Below are positions 13,187 through 22,486 of a stretch of 24,613 bases of DNA, one piece after another. The notes under the pieces were generated by a model. That model made no database searches. It saw nothing but the letters and a program-made list of their open reading frames with translations, and was not told where the DNA came from. How positions within the stretch are numbered: position 1 is the first letter of the stretch; each line of letters begins with the position of its first letter. This DNA comes from CAYOSU01 sp964541255 (GTDB taxonomy: Bacteria; Bacillota; Clostridia; Christensenellales; CAMQZB01): assembly GCA_964541255.1 (NCBI GenBank), contig CAZIPL010000021.1, forward strand, positions 1 through 24,613, written 5' to 3'. The position numbers were made by a program, and so were the translations under genes.

Positions 13187-15616
13187 ATGGAAAAGTATTT
13201 GGATAAAACATTATCGCCGAAAGAAAGGGCCGAAGATTTACTTCAAAAGCTTTCTTTGGAGGAAAAAGTTAGGCAGATTTCTTGTTCGAGCGTTATGAAT
13301 TTCCCGCTCGAAATGCAAGATTTGAAAAACGGAACGGGTGCTGCGATTATCGGTATGAGGCGTAAAGAACGCGTTATCGACGAAATCACGGAGGTTCAGG
13401 ATTATATTATGGAAAATTCGCCTCATCATATCCCTGCGCTTTTTCATAGCGAAGCGTTGGCGGGATTTATGGGGCTTTTCGGCGGAAGCCAATATCCTAT
13501 TTCGATTGGCTTAGGAGCGACATTCCACCCCGAAGTAGTTGAAGAAATGGCTACGCTTATGAGAAAGCAGATTGCCGCTTCGGGCGTCAGACACGCGAAT
13601 TCTCCCGTATGCGACTTAGCAAGAGACCTTCGTTGGGGACGGTGCAACGAAACGTATGGCGAAGATCCGACTTTAACTTCTGCAATGACCGTATCTTACG
13701 TAAAAGGCTTGCAAGGCGATGACGTCAAAGTGGGCGTGGGGGCGTGCTGTAAGCATTTCTTGGCGTATTCCGTTACGGAAGGCGGATTAAACTCTCATCA
13801 AGCGGTCGTTCCGATGATACAAATGCGCGAGCAATACGCAAAACCGTTCGAAGCTGCGATTAACCTTGCAGACGTCAAAATGATAATGAATTGCTATGCT
13901 GCAATAGAAGGTAGACCTGCAACTGCCAACAAGAAAATATTGACCGATTTACTTAGAAACGATTTGGGGTTTAAGGGACTTGTCGTTTCGGATTATGGCT
14001 CTATCGGCGAAATATCTTCTAAGTTTAAGCTCGCAAAAGATAACGTAGGTGCTGCAAAGCTTGCTCTTGAAGCAGGTCTTGACGTTGAGCTTCCCGGACG
14101 CGACGTGTATGCGTCTGTCGTCGAGGGAGTAAAAAACGGCGAAATCGACGAAAAGCTTGTCGATCGTGCGGTGCTTAGAATGCTCGAATTGAAGTTCGAA
14201 TTGGGACTTTTCGAGAATCCTTACGGAATCGGTGATTACGACGAAGCTATGGATAATACGAAAGCAAATGCGGGATCGTATAAAGCTACGCAAGAAAGTA
14301 TTACGCTGCTTAAAAATAACGGAATTTTGCCGTTATCTAACAATTCCAAGATTGCTGTAATAGGTCCTACGGGAAATACTTTGAGACTTTTATACAGCCA
14401 TTACACTTCGACAAGCGCAAGCGAAATGTTAAAGCTCATTATGGCGAAAATGTCTGCAACGGGTGCGGTTTCTCCCGAAATGGCTGGAGATCTCGATATC
14501 GCCGCGATTTTCAATAACGGCGGTGCCAACCAAAAGGTTGACGATAAAAAGGTTGATGCAAACGGCATTCCTGTCGGGTTTTCGATTGCAAACAAATACT
14601 TCTTCGACGACGAAATCAGAAAAGCTTATCCCGATGCGAAAACGATATTCGAGGGCATAAAGGACTATTGCGAAAACGCAACGTTCGTCGAGGGGTGCGA
14701 TTATAAAGGCTCTGACGAATCGGATATCGAGAATGCGGTTAATATCGCAAAGGAAAGCGATGTCGTTATTCTTTGCGTCGGCGAAAAGAGCGGTTTGGAA
14801 CCATCTTGTACCTCCGGTGAAGGTATGGATTGTTCGTCTTTTGACTTGCCCGGTGTTCAAGAAACTTTGATGAGAAAGGTTTTCGAAGCGAACAACAACG
14901 TTATTTTGGTTCACACTGCTTGTAGGCCGCTATGCTCGACTTGGGTGCATGAAAATATCCCTGCCGTAATTGAGGCTTGGTTTCCTTGCACTTACGGCGG
15001 AAAGGCGATTTCCGACGTTATTTTCGGAAAATTCAATCCCGCAGGAAGACTTCCCGTAGATATGCCGAGAAGCGTAGGTCATTTACCCGTTTACCATATG
15101 CAATATAACGGTTCGTCTTCAGACGATCACGAGGGTATGGACGGAACGGGCTATATCGATTCGCTGTCAACGAGCTTATTGCCGTTTGGATTCGGACTTT
15201 CGTATACGACTTTCGAATACTCTAACGCGACGATAAAATCAAATAAACGTGGCGATATTATAATTTCGGTTGACGTAACTAACGTGGGCGAAAAAGACGG
15301 CGACGAAGTTGTTCAGCTATACGGAAAGGATTTATTCGCTTCTATGGTTCGTCCTCGACAAGAGCTTATTGGATTTAAGCGCATAACGCTAAAGGTCGGA
15401 GAAACCAAAACCGTTTCGTTTAAGTTTAATATCGACGTTTTGTCTTTCATTGGCGTTGACGGCAAATGGCTTGTCGAAAGCGGCGATTTCGAATTCTTTA
15501 TCGGAGCTAACAGCAAAGATAAGCGATTGACTTTGAATTATACTCTTGAAAAATCAAGAAGAATAAATCCGAATAAGAGAACTTTCTACGCTTTGGCGAC
15601 TGAAAAGAACAAATAA
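13187..15616 (+). CDS. GH3 glycoside hydrolase, BglX-like (beta-glucosidase or beta-xylosidase)
   Basis: This is an 809-residue cytosolic enzyme with the full three-domain GH3 layout: a TIM barrel (about 1-350), an alpha/beta sandwich (about 370-660) and a C-terminal fibronectin-III-like domain (about 690-790). LRWGRCNETYGED (148-160), KHFLAY (189-194) and LVVSDYGS give the sugar-binding residues and the nucleophile D269. E545 in SGEGMDCSSFDLPG is the likely acid/base from the second domain. It is a retaining exo-acting enzyme that removes beta-linked sugars from non-reducing ends; whether glucose, xylose or another sugar cannot be decided from sequence. The absence of a signal peptide places it inside the cell, acting on imported material. 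The start is 16 bases after the esterase. Confidence 0.92.
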   Translation: MEKYLDKTLSPKERAEDLLQKLSLEEKVRQISCSSVMNFPLEMQDLKNGTGAAIIGMRRKERVIDEITEVQDYIMENSPHHIPALFHSEALAGFMGLFGGSQYPISIGLGATFHPEVVEEMATLMRKQIAASGVRHANSPVCDLARDLRWGRCNETYGEDPTLTSAMTVSYVKGLQGDDVKVGVGACCKHFLAYSVTEGGLNSHQAVVPMIQMREQYAKPFEAAINLADVKMIMNCYAAIEGRPATANKKILTDLLRNDLGFKGLVVSDYGSIGEISSKFKLAKDNVGAAKLALEAGLDVELPGRDVYASVVEGVKNGEIDEKLVDRAVLRMLELKFELGLFENPYGIGDYDEAMDNTKANAGSYKATQESITLLKNNGILPLSNNSKIAVIGPTGNTLRLLYSHYTSTSASEMLKLIMAKMSATGAVSPEMAGDLDIAAIFNNGGANQKVDDKKVDANGIPVGFSIANKYFFDDEIRKAYPDAKTIFEGIKDYCENATFVEGCDYKGSDESDIENAVNIAKESDVVILCVGEKSGLEPSCTSGEGMDCSSFDLPGVQETLMRKVFEANNNVILVHTACRPLCSTWVHENIPAVIEAWFPCTYGGKAISDVIFGKFNPAGRLPVDMPRSVGHLPVYHMQYNGSSSDDHEGMDGTGYIDSLSTSLLPFGFGLSYTTFEYSNATIKSNKRGDIIISVDVTNVGEKDGDEVVQLYGKDLFASMVRPRQELIGFKRITLKVGETKTVSFKFNIDVLSFIGVDGKWLVESGDFEFFIGANSKDKRLTLNYTLEKSRRINPNKRTFYALATEKNK

Positions 15617-15693
15617 TAATGTTTGAGCTGTATAAGTATTGTTTTTATAAAAAATAAATACACGGCTCGATTATTTCAATTTTGACGATAAGA

Positions 15694-15717
15694 TTTAGCT
15701 ATTGTAGCTAAAAGGAG
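15694..15717 (+). other. Hairpin abutting the ribosome site of the second GH3
   Basis: TTTAGCT (15694-15700) and AGCTAAA (15706-15712) form a 7-bp stem with a 5-base loop, directly followed by the GGAG ribosome site (15714-15717) and the ATG at 15723. Folding could limit ribosome access. It sits in a 106-base A/T-rich gap that holds no clear promoter. Confidence 0.4.
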
Positions 15718-15722
15718 AAAAG

Positions 15723-17477
15723 ATGGTAGATTATAAAAGCGCACCTTTCAATTTGAACGATTCTCAAATTTCATGGGTAAAGGACACTCTGAATAGCATG
15801 ACAATCGACGAAAAGATCGGACAAATTTTTTGTCCGTCTTTGTCGTCGTTCGATCCCAATCTTTTGGGGTATTACACCAACGTTTTACATATAGGCTCTT
15901 GCATGGTAAGACCTTTCCCGTTAGATGGTTTTCAAGATAATGTAAGGCTTCTTCAAAGCATGAGCAAAATCCCGATGCTGATTTCCGCAAACCTCGAATC
16001 GGGCGGAAGCGGTGCGATTACCGAAGGAACGGAATTTGCTCCTCAAATGGCTTGTGCTGCGACGAAAGATAAGAAAAATGCTTATCATCTCGGAAAGATT
16101 TCTGCATCGGAAGCAGCTTCTGTCGGAATAAATTGGGGCTATGCGCCTGTTGTCGATATAGACAGAAACTTCCATAACCCGATAGTAAACGTAAGGGCGT
16201 ATTCGTCAGATCCTAATGATGTAATCGATATGGCTCGCGAATACATAAAAGCCGCAAAGGAAGAGGGCGTTGCTCCCACGATAAAGCATTTCCCGGGCGA
16301 CGGCTCCGACGAAAGAGATCAACATCTTTTGGTATCGGTAAACAGCTTGTCTTCAAAAGAATGGTTCGAGACGTACGGAAAGATATATAAAACCTTGATT
16401 GACGAGGGCGCTCCGTCTGTAATGGTAGGACATATCGCTCAGCCAAGCGTTGCGAAAGAACTTAACCCCGAGCTTTCCGACGCGGAGTGTTATCATCCCG
16501 CATCTATTTCTCAAACGCTTATGACCAAGCTTTTGAGAGAAAAACTCGGCTTTAACGGTCTTATAGTAACCGATTCGACCTTGATGGCAGGGTATATGCA
16601 AAAGCTCCCGAGACGTATCGCGATACCTACGTCCATTCAAGCAGGCGCAGACGTTATTCTTTTCAATAGGTCTTTAGAAGAAGATATCGGCTATTTCAAA
16701 AAAGGATTAGAGGACGGATTGGTAACAATGGAGCGTATCGACGAAGCTGTTGAAAGAATGCTTGCTCTTAAAGCGTCCATGGGACTTATCGAAAAGAAAG
16801 CCGACGGCACCTTGGTTTCGTCTGAAAATCCGCGAAATATCGTAGGAAAACCCGAATATAAAGAATGGACGAGAGAATGTGCTGATAATTCGATAACGCT
16901 AGTTAAGGACGTTAAAGGCCTCATTCCGCTTAATAAAGAGAAAATTAAGAGAATTTATCTTAACGTAATCGAGGGAGAAGTTATCAATAACTCGCCTTTC
17001 GGATTGAAAGTAAAGTCCATGCTCGAAGAAGAGGGCTTTGACGTAACGTTGCGCGAAAGAAAGCTCGTATTCAATCCGTTACACCTACTTAGTGGGGAAA
17101 TGACCGATGAGGAGAATAAAGCACTTAACGAAATAATGTCGAATACCGATTCGTTCGTATCGCAATACGATATGGCAATGATAGTTGTCAACGTTGCAAC
17201 AATGTCTAACAACACCGTTGTCCGCATAAATTGGCAGGTTGTCGCAGGCCTTGGAAACGACTTGCCGTGGTATTCTGGAGAAATGCCGCTTTTAGTCGTA
17301 TCGATGTCGAATCCTTATCATCTATTCGATATACCTATGGCGCATACGTATATTAATACTTATTCCGCTTCCGATACATACTTGAAACTTACTATAGATA
17401 AGATTATGGGAAGAAGCGAATTCAAGGGAATATCTCCCGTAGATCCGTTCTGCGGGGTTGAAGATACAAAATATTGA
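15723..17477 (+). CDS. GH3 enzyme with NagZ-type Asp-His dyad (hydrolase or phosphorylase)
   Basis: The 584-residue cytosolic protein has a GH3 TIM barrel (about 1-350) and a reduced second domain. KHFPGDGSDERDQH (188-201) matches the NagZ loop, in which D199 and H201 would form the acid/base dyad. This replaces the glutamate used by the BglX-type enzyme upstream. VTDSTLMAGY places the nucleophile at D284. One NagZ loop residue differs: the usual KHFPGHG reads KHFPGDG here. Known members of this group are beta-N-acetylglucosaminidases, and some, such as Cellulomonas Nag3, have been reported to be phosphorylases. With pgmB in the same gene string, phosphorolysis giving beta-glucose-1-phosphate is a possible role. 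Its own ribosome site (AAAGGAG) follows a hairpin. Substrate unknown. Confidence 0.87.
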   Translation: MVDYKSAPFNLNDSQISWVKDTLNSMTIDEKIGQIFCPSLSSFDPNLLGYYTNVLHIGSCMVRPFPLDGFQDNVRLLQSMSKIPMLISANLESGGSGAITEGTEFAPQMACAATKDKKNAYHLGKISASEAASVGINWGYAPVVDIDRNFHNPIVNVRAYSSDPNDVIDMAREYIKAAKEEGVAPTIKHFPGDGSDERDQHLLVSVNSLSSKEWFETYGKIYKTLIDEGAPSVMVGHIAQPSVAKELNPELSDAECYHPASISQTLMTKLLREKLGFNGLIVTDSTLMAGYMQKLPRRIAIPTSIQAGADVILFNRSLEEDIGYFKKGLEDGLVTMERIDEAVERMLALKASMGLIEKKADGTLVSSENPRNIVGKPEYKEWTRECADNSITLVKDVKGLIPLNKEKIKRIYLNVIEGEVINNSPFGLKVKSMLEEEGFDVTLRERKLVFNPLHLLSGEMTDEENKALNEIMSNTDSFVSQYDMAMIVVNVATMSNNTVVRINWQVVAGLGNDLPWYSGEMPLLVVSMSNPYHLFDIPMAHTYINTYSASDTYLKLTIDKIMGRSEFKGISPVDPFCGVEDTKY

Positions 17478-17486
17478 GGATAAAAA

Positions 17487-18968
17487 ATGAAACAAGTATA
17501 TAATCCATATTTGCCGCTCGATACATATATCCCCGACGGCGAACCGCACGTTTTCGGCGATCGAATCTATGTTTTCGGGAGCCACGACAAAGAGGGCGGA
17601 GATGCTTTTTGCTTACTCGATTACGAGTGCTGGTCGGCACCGATAGACGATCTCAAGAATTGGCGTTTAGACGGTACGATATATAAAGCTTGCCAAGACC
17701 CCGATTATTCCGAAACGCTCAAAAGTATGTACGCACCCGATGTCGTTAAAGGTAACGACGGACGATATTATCTATATTACGCACTCGGCGGTTCGAGGTT
17801 CGGCGATATGTCCGTTGCCGTATGCGATACGCCTTGCGGAAAATATGAGTATTTAGGGAAACTAAAAAACCCCGACGGCAGCGTGTTTACGCGAAACGTA
17901 CCTTTTGATCCCGCGGTCATTAATGACAATGGAACTATTCGGCTATATTACGGCTGGTCGCTTCCGTGTATTGTCGGCATCAAAAGCGGCGAAATGGACG
18001 GTGATATGCAAAAGCAGTTCATGTATATCCAAAAAGAGATGTTCAAAAAGTCCGAAGAGGAAATCGAAGCGTCGGGCGGAAGTGTTTTCGGGGCATTCAC
18101 GGCGGTGCTTTCAGACGATATGCTGACGGTAACGGAGATCCCGAAACGTATAGTTCCCGGGTTTTTTGAATCATTCGGAACGGAATATGAGGGGCATGCC
18201 TTTTTTGAAGCAAGCTCTATTCGAAAAATCGGAAACAAGTATTATTTCATATATTCTTCGTCGATTAGTCACGAGCTTTGTTATGCGATAAGCGACTATC
18301 CCGATAAAGATTTTACCTATTGCGGCACGATTATTTCAAACGGCGACATAGGATTAAACGGAATTACGGAAGAAACCAAACTTGCCGCAACGGGGAACAA
18401 TCACGGCAGTATAGAAAAAATCGGCGACGATTGGTATGTTTTCTATCATAGACAGACAAATAAGACTGCTTTTTCAAGGCAAGGTTGTGCCGAGAAAATC
18501 GAAATCGATAAGAGCGGGCATATCAAGCAGGTTGAAATGACGTCATGCGGTTTGAATGGTGCGCCTCTTATTGCAGACGGGAAATACCCTTCACCGATAG
18601 CTTGCAACTTATATCGCGGACATATGCCGCATACTTCGCCCGATAAAAAGCCCGAAGAGTTTCAAGTCCCGTATATAACGTGTGTCGATAACGAAAGAAT
18701 AATAAAAGATATCGACGACGGAACTGTTATTTGCTATAAATACTTTGAGTTTTTAGGAAAAACCACATTGGCTTTGACGGCTAAATCTAATGGCGTAGGA
18801 CGCTTTGACGTATATATAGGCGAAAAAAAATATTCTGTCGATATCGAAAAAAGCGAGGAATGGACGGAATATTCTTGCGAAATTGACAATGTCGGAAAGC
18901 ATATGTTAAAATTAATCTATTCGGGCAATGGCTCGGTAGATTTCAAAGAATTTGAATTTAAGAGGTGA
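17487..18968 (+). CDS. GH43 glycosidase with C-terminal carbohydrate-binding-like domain
   Basis: The 493-residue cytosolic product starts NPYLPLDTYIPDGEPHVFGD, the first blade of a GH43 five-bladed propeller, where D17 is the likely general base. PFDPAVI holds the transition-state-tuning D141, and FFEASSIRKIG the acid E241. NNHGSIEKIGDDWYVFYHRQT with H306 completes the usual metal or sugar pocket. Residues about 400-493 form a beta-rich tail (FEFLGKTTLALTAKS to KEFEFKR) resembling a CBM6-type domain. GH43 members cut alpha-L-arabinofuranosides, beta-xylosides or related galactosides by inversion, and the subfamily is not assignable here. The gap to the previous gene is only 9 bases, and its stop overlaps the ribosome site of the rhamnosidase gene. 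An exo-acting role on imported glycans fits the setting. Confidence 0.88.
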   Translation: MKQVYNPYLPLDTYIPDGEPHVFGDRIYVFGSHDKEGGDAFCLLDYECWSAPIDDLKNWRLDGTIYKACQDPDYSETLKSMYAPDVVKGNDGRYYLYYALGGSRFGDMSVAVCDTPCGKYEYLGKLKNPDGSVFTRNVPFDPAVINDNGTIRLYYGWSLPCIVGIKSGEMDGDMQKQFMYIQKEMFKKSEEEIEASGGSVFGAFTAVLSDDMLTVTEIPKRIVPGFFESFGTEYEGHAFFEASSIRKIGNKYYFIYSSSISHELCYAISDYPDKDFTYCGTIISNGDIGLNGITEETKLAATGNNHGSIEKIGDDWYVFYHRQTNKTAFSRQGCAEKIEIDKSGHIKQVEMTSCGLNGAPLIADGKYPSPIACNLYRGHMPHTSPDKKPEEFQVPYITCVDNERIIKDIDDGTVICYKYFEFLGKTTLALTAKSNGVGRFDVYIGEKKYSVDIEKSEEWTEYSCEIDNVGKHMLKLIYSGNGSVDFKEFEFKR

Positions 18969-18972
18969 AATT

Positions 18973-21663
18973 ATGCTCAAATTAAGTGGCTTTAAGGCAA
19001 AATTCGATTCGTTCGAAAGACCTCTCCGTTTTTGGTGGAAGCTCGTTTCCGATAAAACGGAGGTTGTTCAAAAAAGTTATAGGATTGTCATAGACGGTGT
19101 TTACGACAGCGGTGTTGTCGAAAGCGATAATTCCGTTGCGATAAGAGTAAACGCAACTCTTTCCGAGGGAAGAGTTTATCGCGCAAAGGTCGAAGTAACC
19201 GATAATTACGGTGAAACCGCAACGAGTGAAACCGTTATTATTTCGGGAATTAAAGATTTCAAAGGCAAGTTTATTGCTCCCGATGCCGATTTAGAAAGCT
19301 TTACACTTGAAAAATCGTTTGATGTTTCGAAAAAAGTCAAGAGTGCGATTTTGTATACAACCGCGCTTGGAGTTTATTACGTCGAATTGAACGGGAATCG
19401 TGCCAACGGAAATATTCTCGCACCTTTCTGGACAAGCTATAACAATACGTTGGAATATCAAATTACCGATATAACGGAAGCTTTGTCAGAAAATAACAAT
19501 CTTTCTATAACGGTAGGCAAAGGTTGGTATAGCGGTTCGGTAGGTTTCCAGTGTGCAGAAAAATATTACGGCGATACGAACGCGGCATTTTTCCAGCTTC
19601 ACGTTTTGTATGAAGACGGAGACGAGGAGATAATAGTTTCCGATGAAACGGCAAAAATCTCTGACAATCGCATACTTTCCAACGACTTATTTATGGGTGA
19701 AAAGCAAGATCTCAATAAAGAGAAGTGCTATTTCGGATTAAAAGAGGTTAATTACGATTATGCGAAAATGGCTTATCAAAAGAACGAGCCTGTAAGAATA
19801 ATCAAGACTCTCGACGTAAAAGAATACATCGTTACTTCGAAAGGCGAGCATGTAGTTGATTTCGGAAAGAATATAACGGGTTTTGTCAAACTAAAAGTCA
19901 AAGGAAAGAAAGGCGATGTCGTAACGATAAAGCACGCAGAAATTCTCGATAAAGACGGTAACTTCTATACTGAGAATTTAAGAAGAGCGAAAGCTACCGA
20001 CGAATATGTTCTTGACGGAAACGATGACGTTCTTTATCCGAATTTTACTTTCCACGGCTTCCGTTATGCCGAAATCGAGGGTGTTGATTTTGACGTTAAC
20101 GACGTAAAAGCTTGCGTAATTATGAGCGAGCTTGAAGAAACGGGCGGAATAACGACGTCGTATGAGCCTCTTAATACACTTATCGATAACATAAAAAGAG
20201 GTCAGCGTGGCAATTTCGTAGACGTTCCGACGGATTGCCCCCAAAGAGACGAACGTTGCGGTTGGACTGGCGATGCCAACGTTTTCGGAAGATCTGCTTG
20301 TTATAACTATTTCAGCGAATTCTTCTTCGAAAAATGGCTTGCAGATTTGAGAAGCGAACAAGCCCCTAGCGGAACACTTCCTCCCGTTGTTCCGACAGTT
20401 GTTGACGGATCGGAGTGCGCGGCTTTATGGGGTGATGTAAGCGTAAGCTTGCCATATGTCGTATATCAGATGTACGGAGATAAGACTGTTTTGGAAGAGC
20501 AATACGAAAGCATGCGCTTGTTCTTGCAAGCTTGTGAGACCTATACGAACGACAATGGTTTGATAAACAGCGGACATCAATACGGCGATTGGCTTTCTCT
20601 CGATAGAGATCAATTAACTTCCGATAATTCCGTAGGCGCAACGGACGTTTATTTCGTGGCGAATGTATTCTTTGCAAATTCTCTTGACCAAATGGCTAAA
20701 TCTGCAAAAGTTCTCGGGAAAGACGAAGACGTAAAGCTTTATAGAGATAGATATGAAAAGTTGGTTGATAATATTCGCGAAGAGTATTTCTCGAATAGGG
20801 GTAGAGTAGTGTCCGATACTCAAACGGCATATGTATTGTCGCTGTTTTTCAATATCGCAAGAGAAAATCAAAGAGACGTTTTGATTGAGCTTTTGAAAGA
20901 GAATATATTCGAACACGGCAATCACTTGACGACCGGCTTTGCAGGGACTCCGTTCTTGTTGTTGACGCTTTGCGACGTCGGATTAAACGAACTTGCGTCT
21001 AAGGTTTTGTTGACTCACGATTATCCCGGATGGCTTTATGCCGTTGATCGCGGTGCGACTACCGTCTGGGAACGTTGGAACGGAATCCTTCCGAACGGCG
21101 ACGTTCACGAGCCGTCGATGAATAGCTTCAACCATTATAGCTACGGATCGGTAATCGAATATCTTTACAGAAAAGTTTGCGGAATCGACCTTCTCGAGGC
21201 GGGCTTTAAGAGGATATTGCTGAAGCCCAATCCGATAAATAAGCTTAAAAAAGTATGCGGACATTACGATTCTGTATACGGCACGATAGAAGCATCGTAT
21301 GAGATCGGGAAAGAGGAGATTACTTACAATTTCCGCGTTCCGTGCAATGCTACGGCGAAAATCGTTTTGCCGTCAGGTGCGACATATGAAGTCGGAAGCG
21401 GAGAATATACCTATACCGAAAAACGCAATAAATCGGCAGTTGAAAGAATAACGCTCGATACATACGGCAAAGATTTGATTGCAAATCCAGATATGCTTGA
21501 AGCATTGTCGAAAGCAAGTAACGGGATGATAAATCCGATAAACGTGTGCTCGTTTAGAGGAATGCAATTGAAGATTTTGGCAATGTATTTGGGCGAAAAC
21601 GGTGAAGCTCTTTTTAACAAAATGCTTGAAGCTGCAAATACCATTTTGGAAAATATGGATTGA
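18973..21663 (+). CDS. GH78 alpha-L-rhamnosidase
   Basis: The 896-residue product starts at the ATG at 18973, because AGAGGTG (18961-18967) lies just ahead; an in-frame ATG 21 bases upstream lies inside the GH43 gene with no such site. The order is an Ig-like N-terminal domain (about 10-95), the rhamnosidase N domain with ALGVYYVELNGNRANGNILAPFWTSY (about 130-158), a beta domain, then the (alpha/alpha)6 catalytic barrel. VPTDCPQRDERCGWTGD (near residue 418-434) and GATTVWERWNG (near 694-704) carry the acidic catalytic residues of the family. SFNHYSYGSVIEYLYR is also typical. It releases terminal L-rhamnose by inversion. There is no signal peptide, so it acts in the cytosol. An extra tail of about 70 helical residues follows the last beta domain. 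It is the last gene of the locus. Confidence 0.95.
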   Translation: MLKLSGFKAKFDSFERPLRFWWKLVSDKTEVVQKSYRIVIDGVYDSGVVESDNSVAIRVNATLSEGRVYRAKVEVTDNYGETATSETVIISGIKDFKGKFIAPDADLESFTLEKSFDVSKKVKSAILYTTALGVYYVELNGNRANGNILAPFWTSYNNTLEYQITDITEALSENNNLSITVGKGWYSGSVGFQCAEKYYGDTNAAFFQLHVLYEDGDEEIIVSDETAKISDNRILSNDLFMGEKQDLNKEKCYFGLKEVNYDYAKMAYQKNEPVRIIKTLDVKEYIVTSKGEHVVDFGKNITGFVKLKVKGKKGDVVTIKHAEILDKDGNFYTENLRRAKATDEYVLDGNDDVLYPNFTFHGFRYAEIEGVDFDVNDVKACVIMSELEETGGITTSYEPLNTLIDNIKRGQRGNFVDVPTDCPQRDERCGWTGDANVFGRSACYNYFSEFFFEKWLADLRSEQAPSGTLPPVVPTVVDGSECAALWGDVSVSLPYVVYQMYGDKTVLEEQYESMRLFLQACETYTNDNGLINSGHQYGDWLSLDRDQLTSDNSVGATDVYFVANVFFANSLDQMAKSAKVLGKDEDVKLYRDRYEKLVDNIREEYFSNRGRVVSDTQTAYVLSLFFNIARENQRDVLIELLKENIFEHGNHLTTGFAGTPFLLLTLCDVGLNELASKVLLTHDYPGWLYAVDRGATTVWERWNGILPNGDVHEPSMNSFNHYSYGSVIEYLYRKVCGIDLLEAGFKRILLKPNPINKLKKVCGHYDSVYGTIEASYEIGKEEITYNFRVPCNATAKIVLPSGATYEVGSGEYTYTEKRNKSAVERITLDTYGKDLIANPDMLEALSKASNGMINPINVCSFRGMQLKILAMYLGENGEALFNKMLEAANTILENMD

Positions 21664-21690
21664 TGCAAAGAAATAAGAATATAACGAATA

Positions 21691-21722
21691 AAAGAACAGA
21701 CTTGATTGTCTGTTCTTTTTAT
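21691..21722 (+). terminator. Intrinsic terminator of the carbohydrate locus
   Basis: AAAGAACAGAC (21691-21701) pairs perfectly with GTCTGTTCTTT (21708-21718) around TTGATT, followed by more T. It is an 11-bp stem 27 bases after the rhamnosidase stop and a convincing end to the locus. Confidence 0.92.
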
Positions 21723-21815
21723 ATATCATAATATTTAGAAATGATTTATATTAACTGCCGTTATAACAAACACGTACAATAATAGTTTTTTAAAGTACAA
21801 AAACATGGTTTTAAG

Positions 21816-21838
21816 CCTATTTTTATTATTATAATAGG
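21816..21838 (-). terminator. Weak hairpin downstream of uridine kinase
   Basis: CCTATT (21816-21821) can pair with AATAGG (21833-21838), 12 bases beyond the stop of the minus-strand gene. The stem is short and A/T-rich and is followed on the minus strand by CTTAAAAC, with no T run. It may be a weak terminator. The rest of 21664-21850 is A/T-rich without further features. Confidence 0.3.
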
Positions 21839-21850
21839 TTCCGTAAAAAA

Positions 21851-22486
21851 TCATTCATCGATACTTTCGATTCGCTTATTGATCGCATCGACAATCATAT
21901 TAACGGCAACCGTGTTGTGTCCGCCCTCGGGTACAATGATATCGGCATATCTTTTTGACGGCTCTACGAATTGTTCGTGCATGGGCTTGACGGTGCTTAG
22001 GTATTGTGAAATAACCGATTCCATTGAGCGTCCGCGCTTATTTACATCGCGTTTGAGTCTACGTATAAATCTTACGTCTGCGTCGGTATCTACAAAGATT
22101 TTGACGTCTAATAAGTCTGTAAGATTCTTGTTTTCGAAAAGAAGTATACCCTCGACGATTATAATCTTTTTCGGCTCCATAGGAACGAATTCGGATCTTA
22201 AATGCGTTTCGAAGTTATAAGTCGGGTGCATAATGGGAACGCCCATGGTAAGCTTTTTTATATCCTCGATCATCATATCGGTGTCGAGAGAATTCGGGTG
22301 ATCGTAATTTAGTTTTTTTCGTTCCTCGAAAGGAAGATTGTGGTTATCTTTATAGTAATAATCGTGCGAAAGCATACAAACATCGGGATAGAATGCGTCG
22401 TAAAGCTTTTTGGCAAGTGTGGTTTTGCCTGAACCCGTACCGCCCGCAACTCCTATTACCAAAGTTTTTTCGTGATGTTCATTCAT
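21851..22486 (-). CDS. udk: Uridine kinase
   Basis: This 211-residue cytosolic kinase phosphorylates uridine or cytidine in pyrimidine salvage. It has the P-loop GVAGGTGSGKTT (12-23), then LSHDYYYKD, NYDHPNSLDTD and PTYNFETHLR, which form the nucleoside site. Next come IIVEGILLFEN, the lid region RFIRRLKRDVNKRGR, and VKPMHEQFVEPSKRYADIIVPEGG. Length and motif order are those of bacterial Udk. The start overlaps the end of the upstream acetyltransferase gene by 8 bases, and AAGGGGT precedes the ATG, so the two are co-expressed. It has no link to the carbohydrate locus beyond being next to it. Confidence 0.95.
   Translation of the reverse strand: MNEHHEKTLVIGVAGGTGSGKTTLAKKLYDAFYPDVCMLSHDYYYKDNHNLPFEERKKLNYDHPNSLDTDMMIEDIKKLTMGVPIMHPTYNFETHLRSEFVPMEPKKIIIVEGILLFENKNLTDLLDVKIFVDTDADVRFIRRLKRDVNKRGRSMESVISQYLSTVKPMHEQFVEPSKRYADIIVPEGGHNTVAVNMIVDAINKRIESIDE

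Noticed and set aside
14429..14914. Minus-strand open frame of about 160 codons inside the first GH3 gene
   Set aside because: No motif and no start signal; it lies wholly within a well-supported gene on the other strand.
15642..15710. Palindrome TTTTTATAAAAA and TTGACG as a promoter for the second GH3
   Set aside because: The -10 partner at 17 bp would be TAGCTA within the ribosome-site hairpin, too close to the start; the palindrome lacks other promoter features and its flanks do not match the 45-nt element.
18952..18972. Earlier in-frame ATG for the rhamnosidase
   Set aside because: It lies inside the GH43 coding sequence without a ribosome site, whereas AGAGGTG sits at the right distance before the ATG at 18973.
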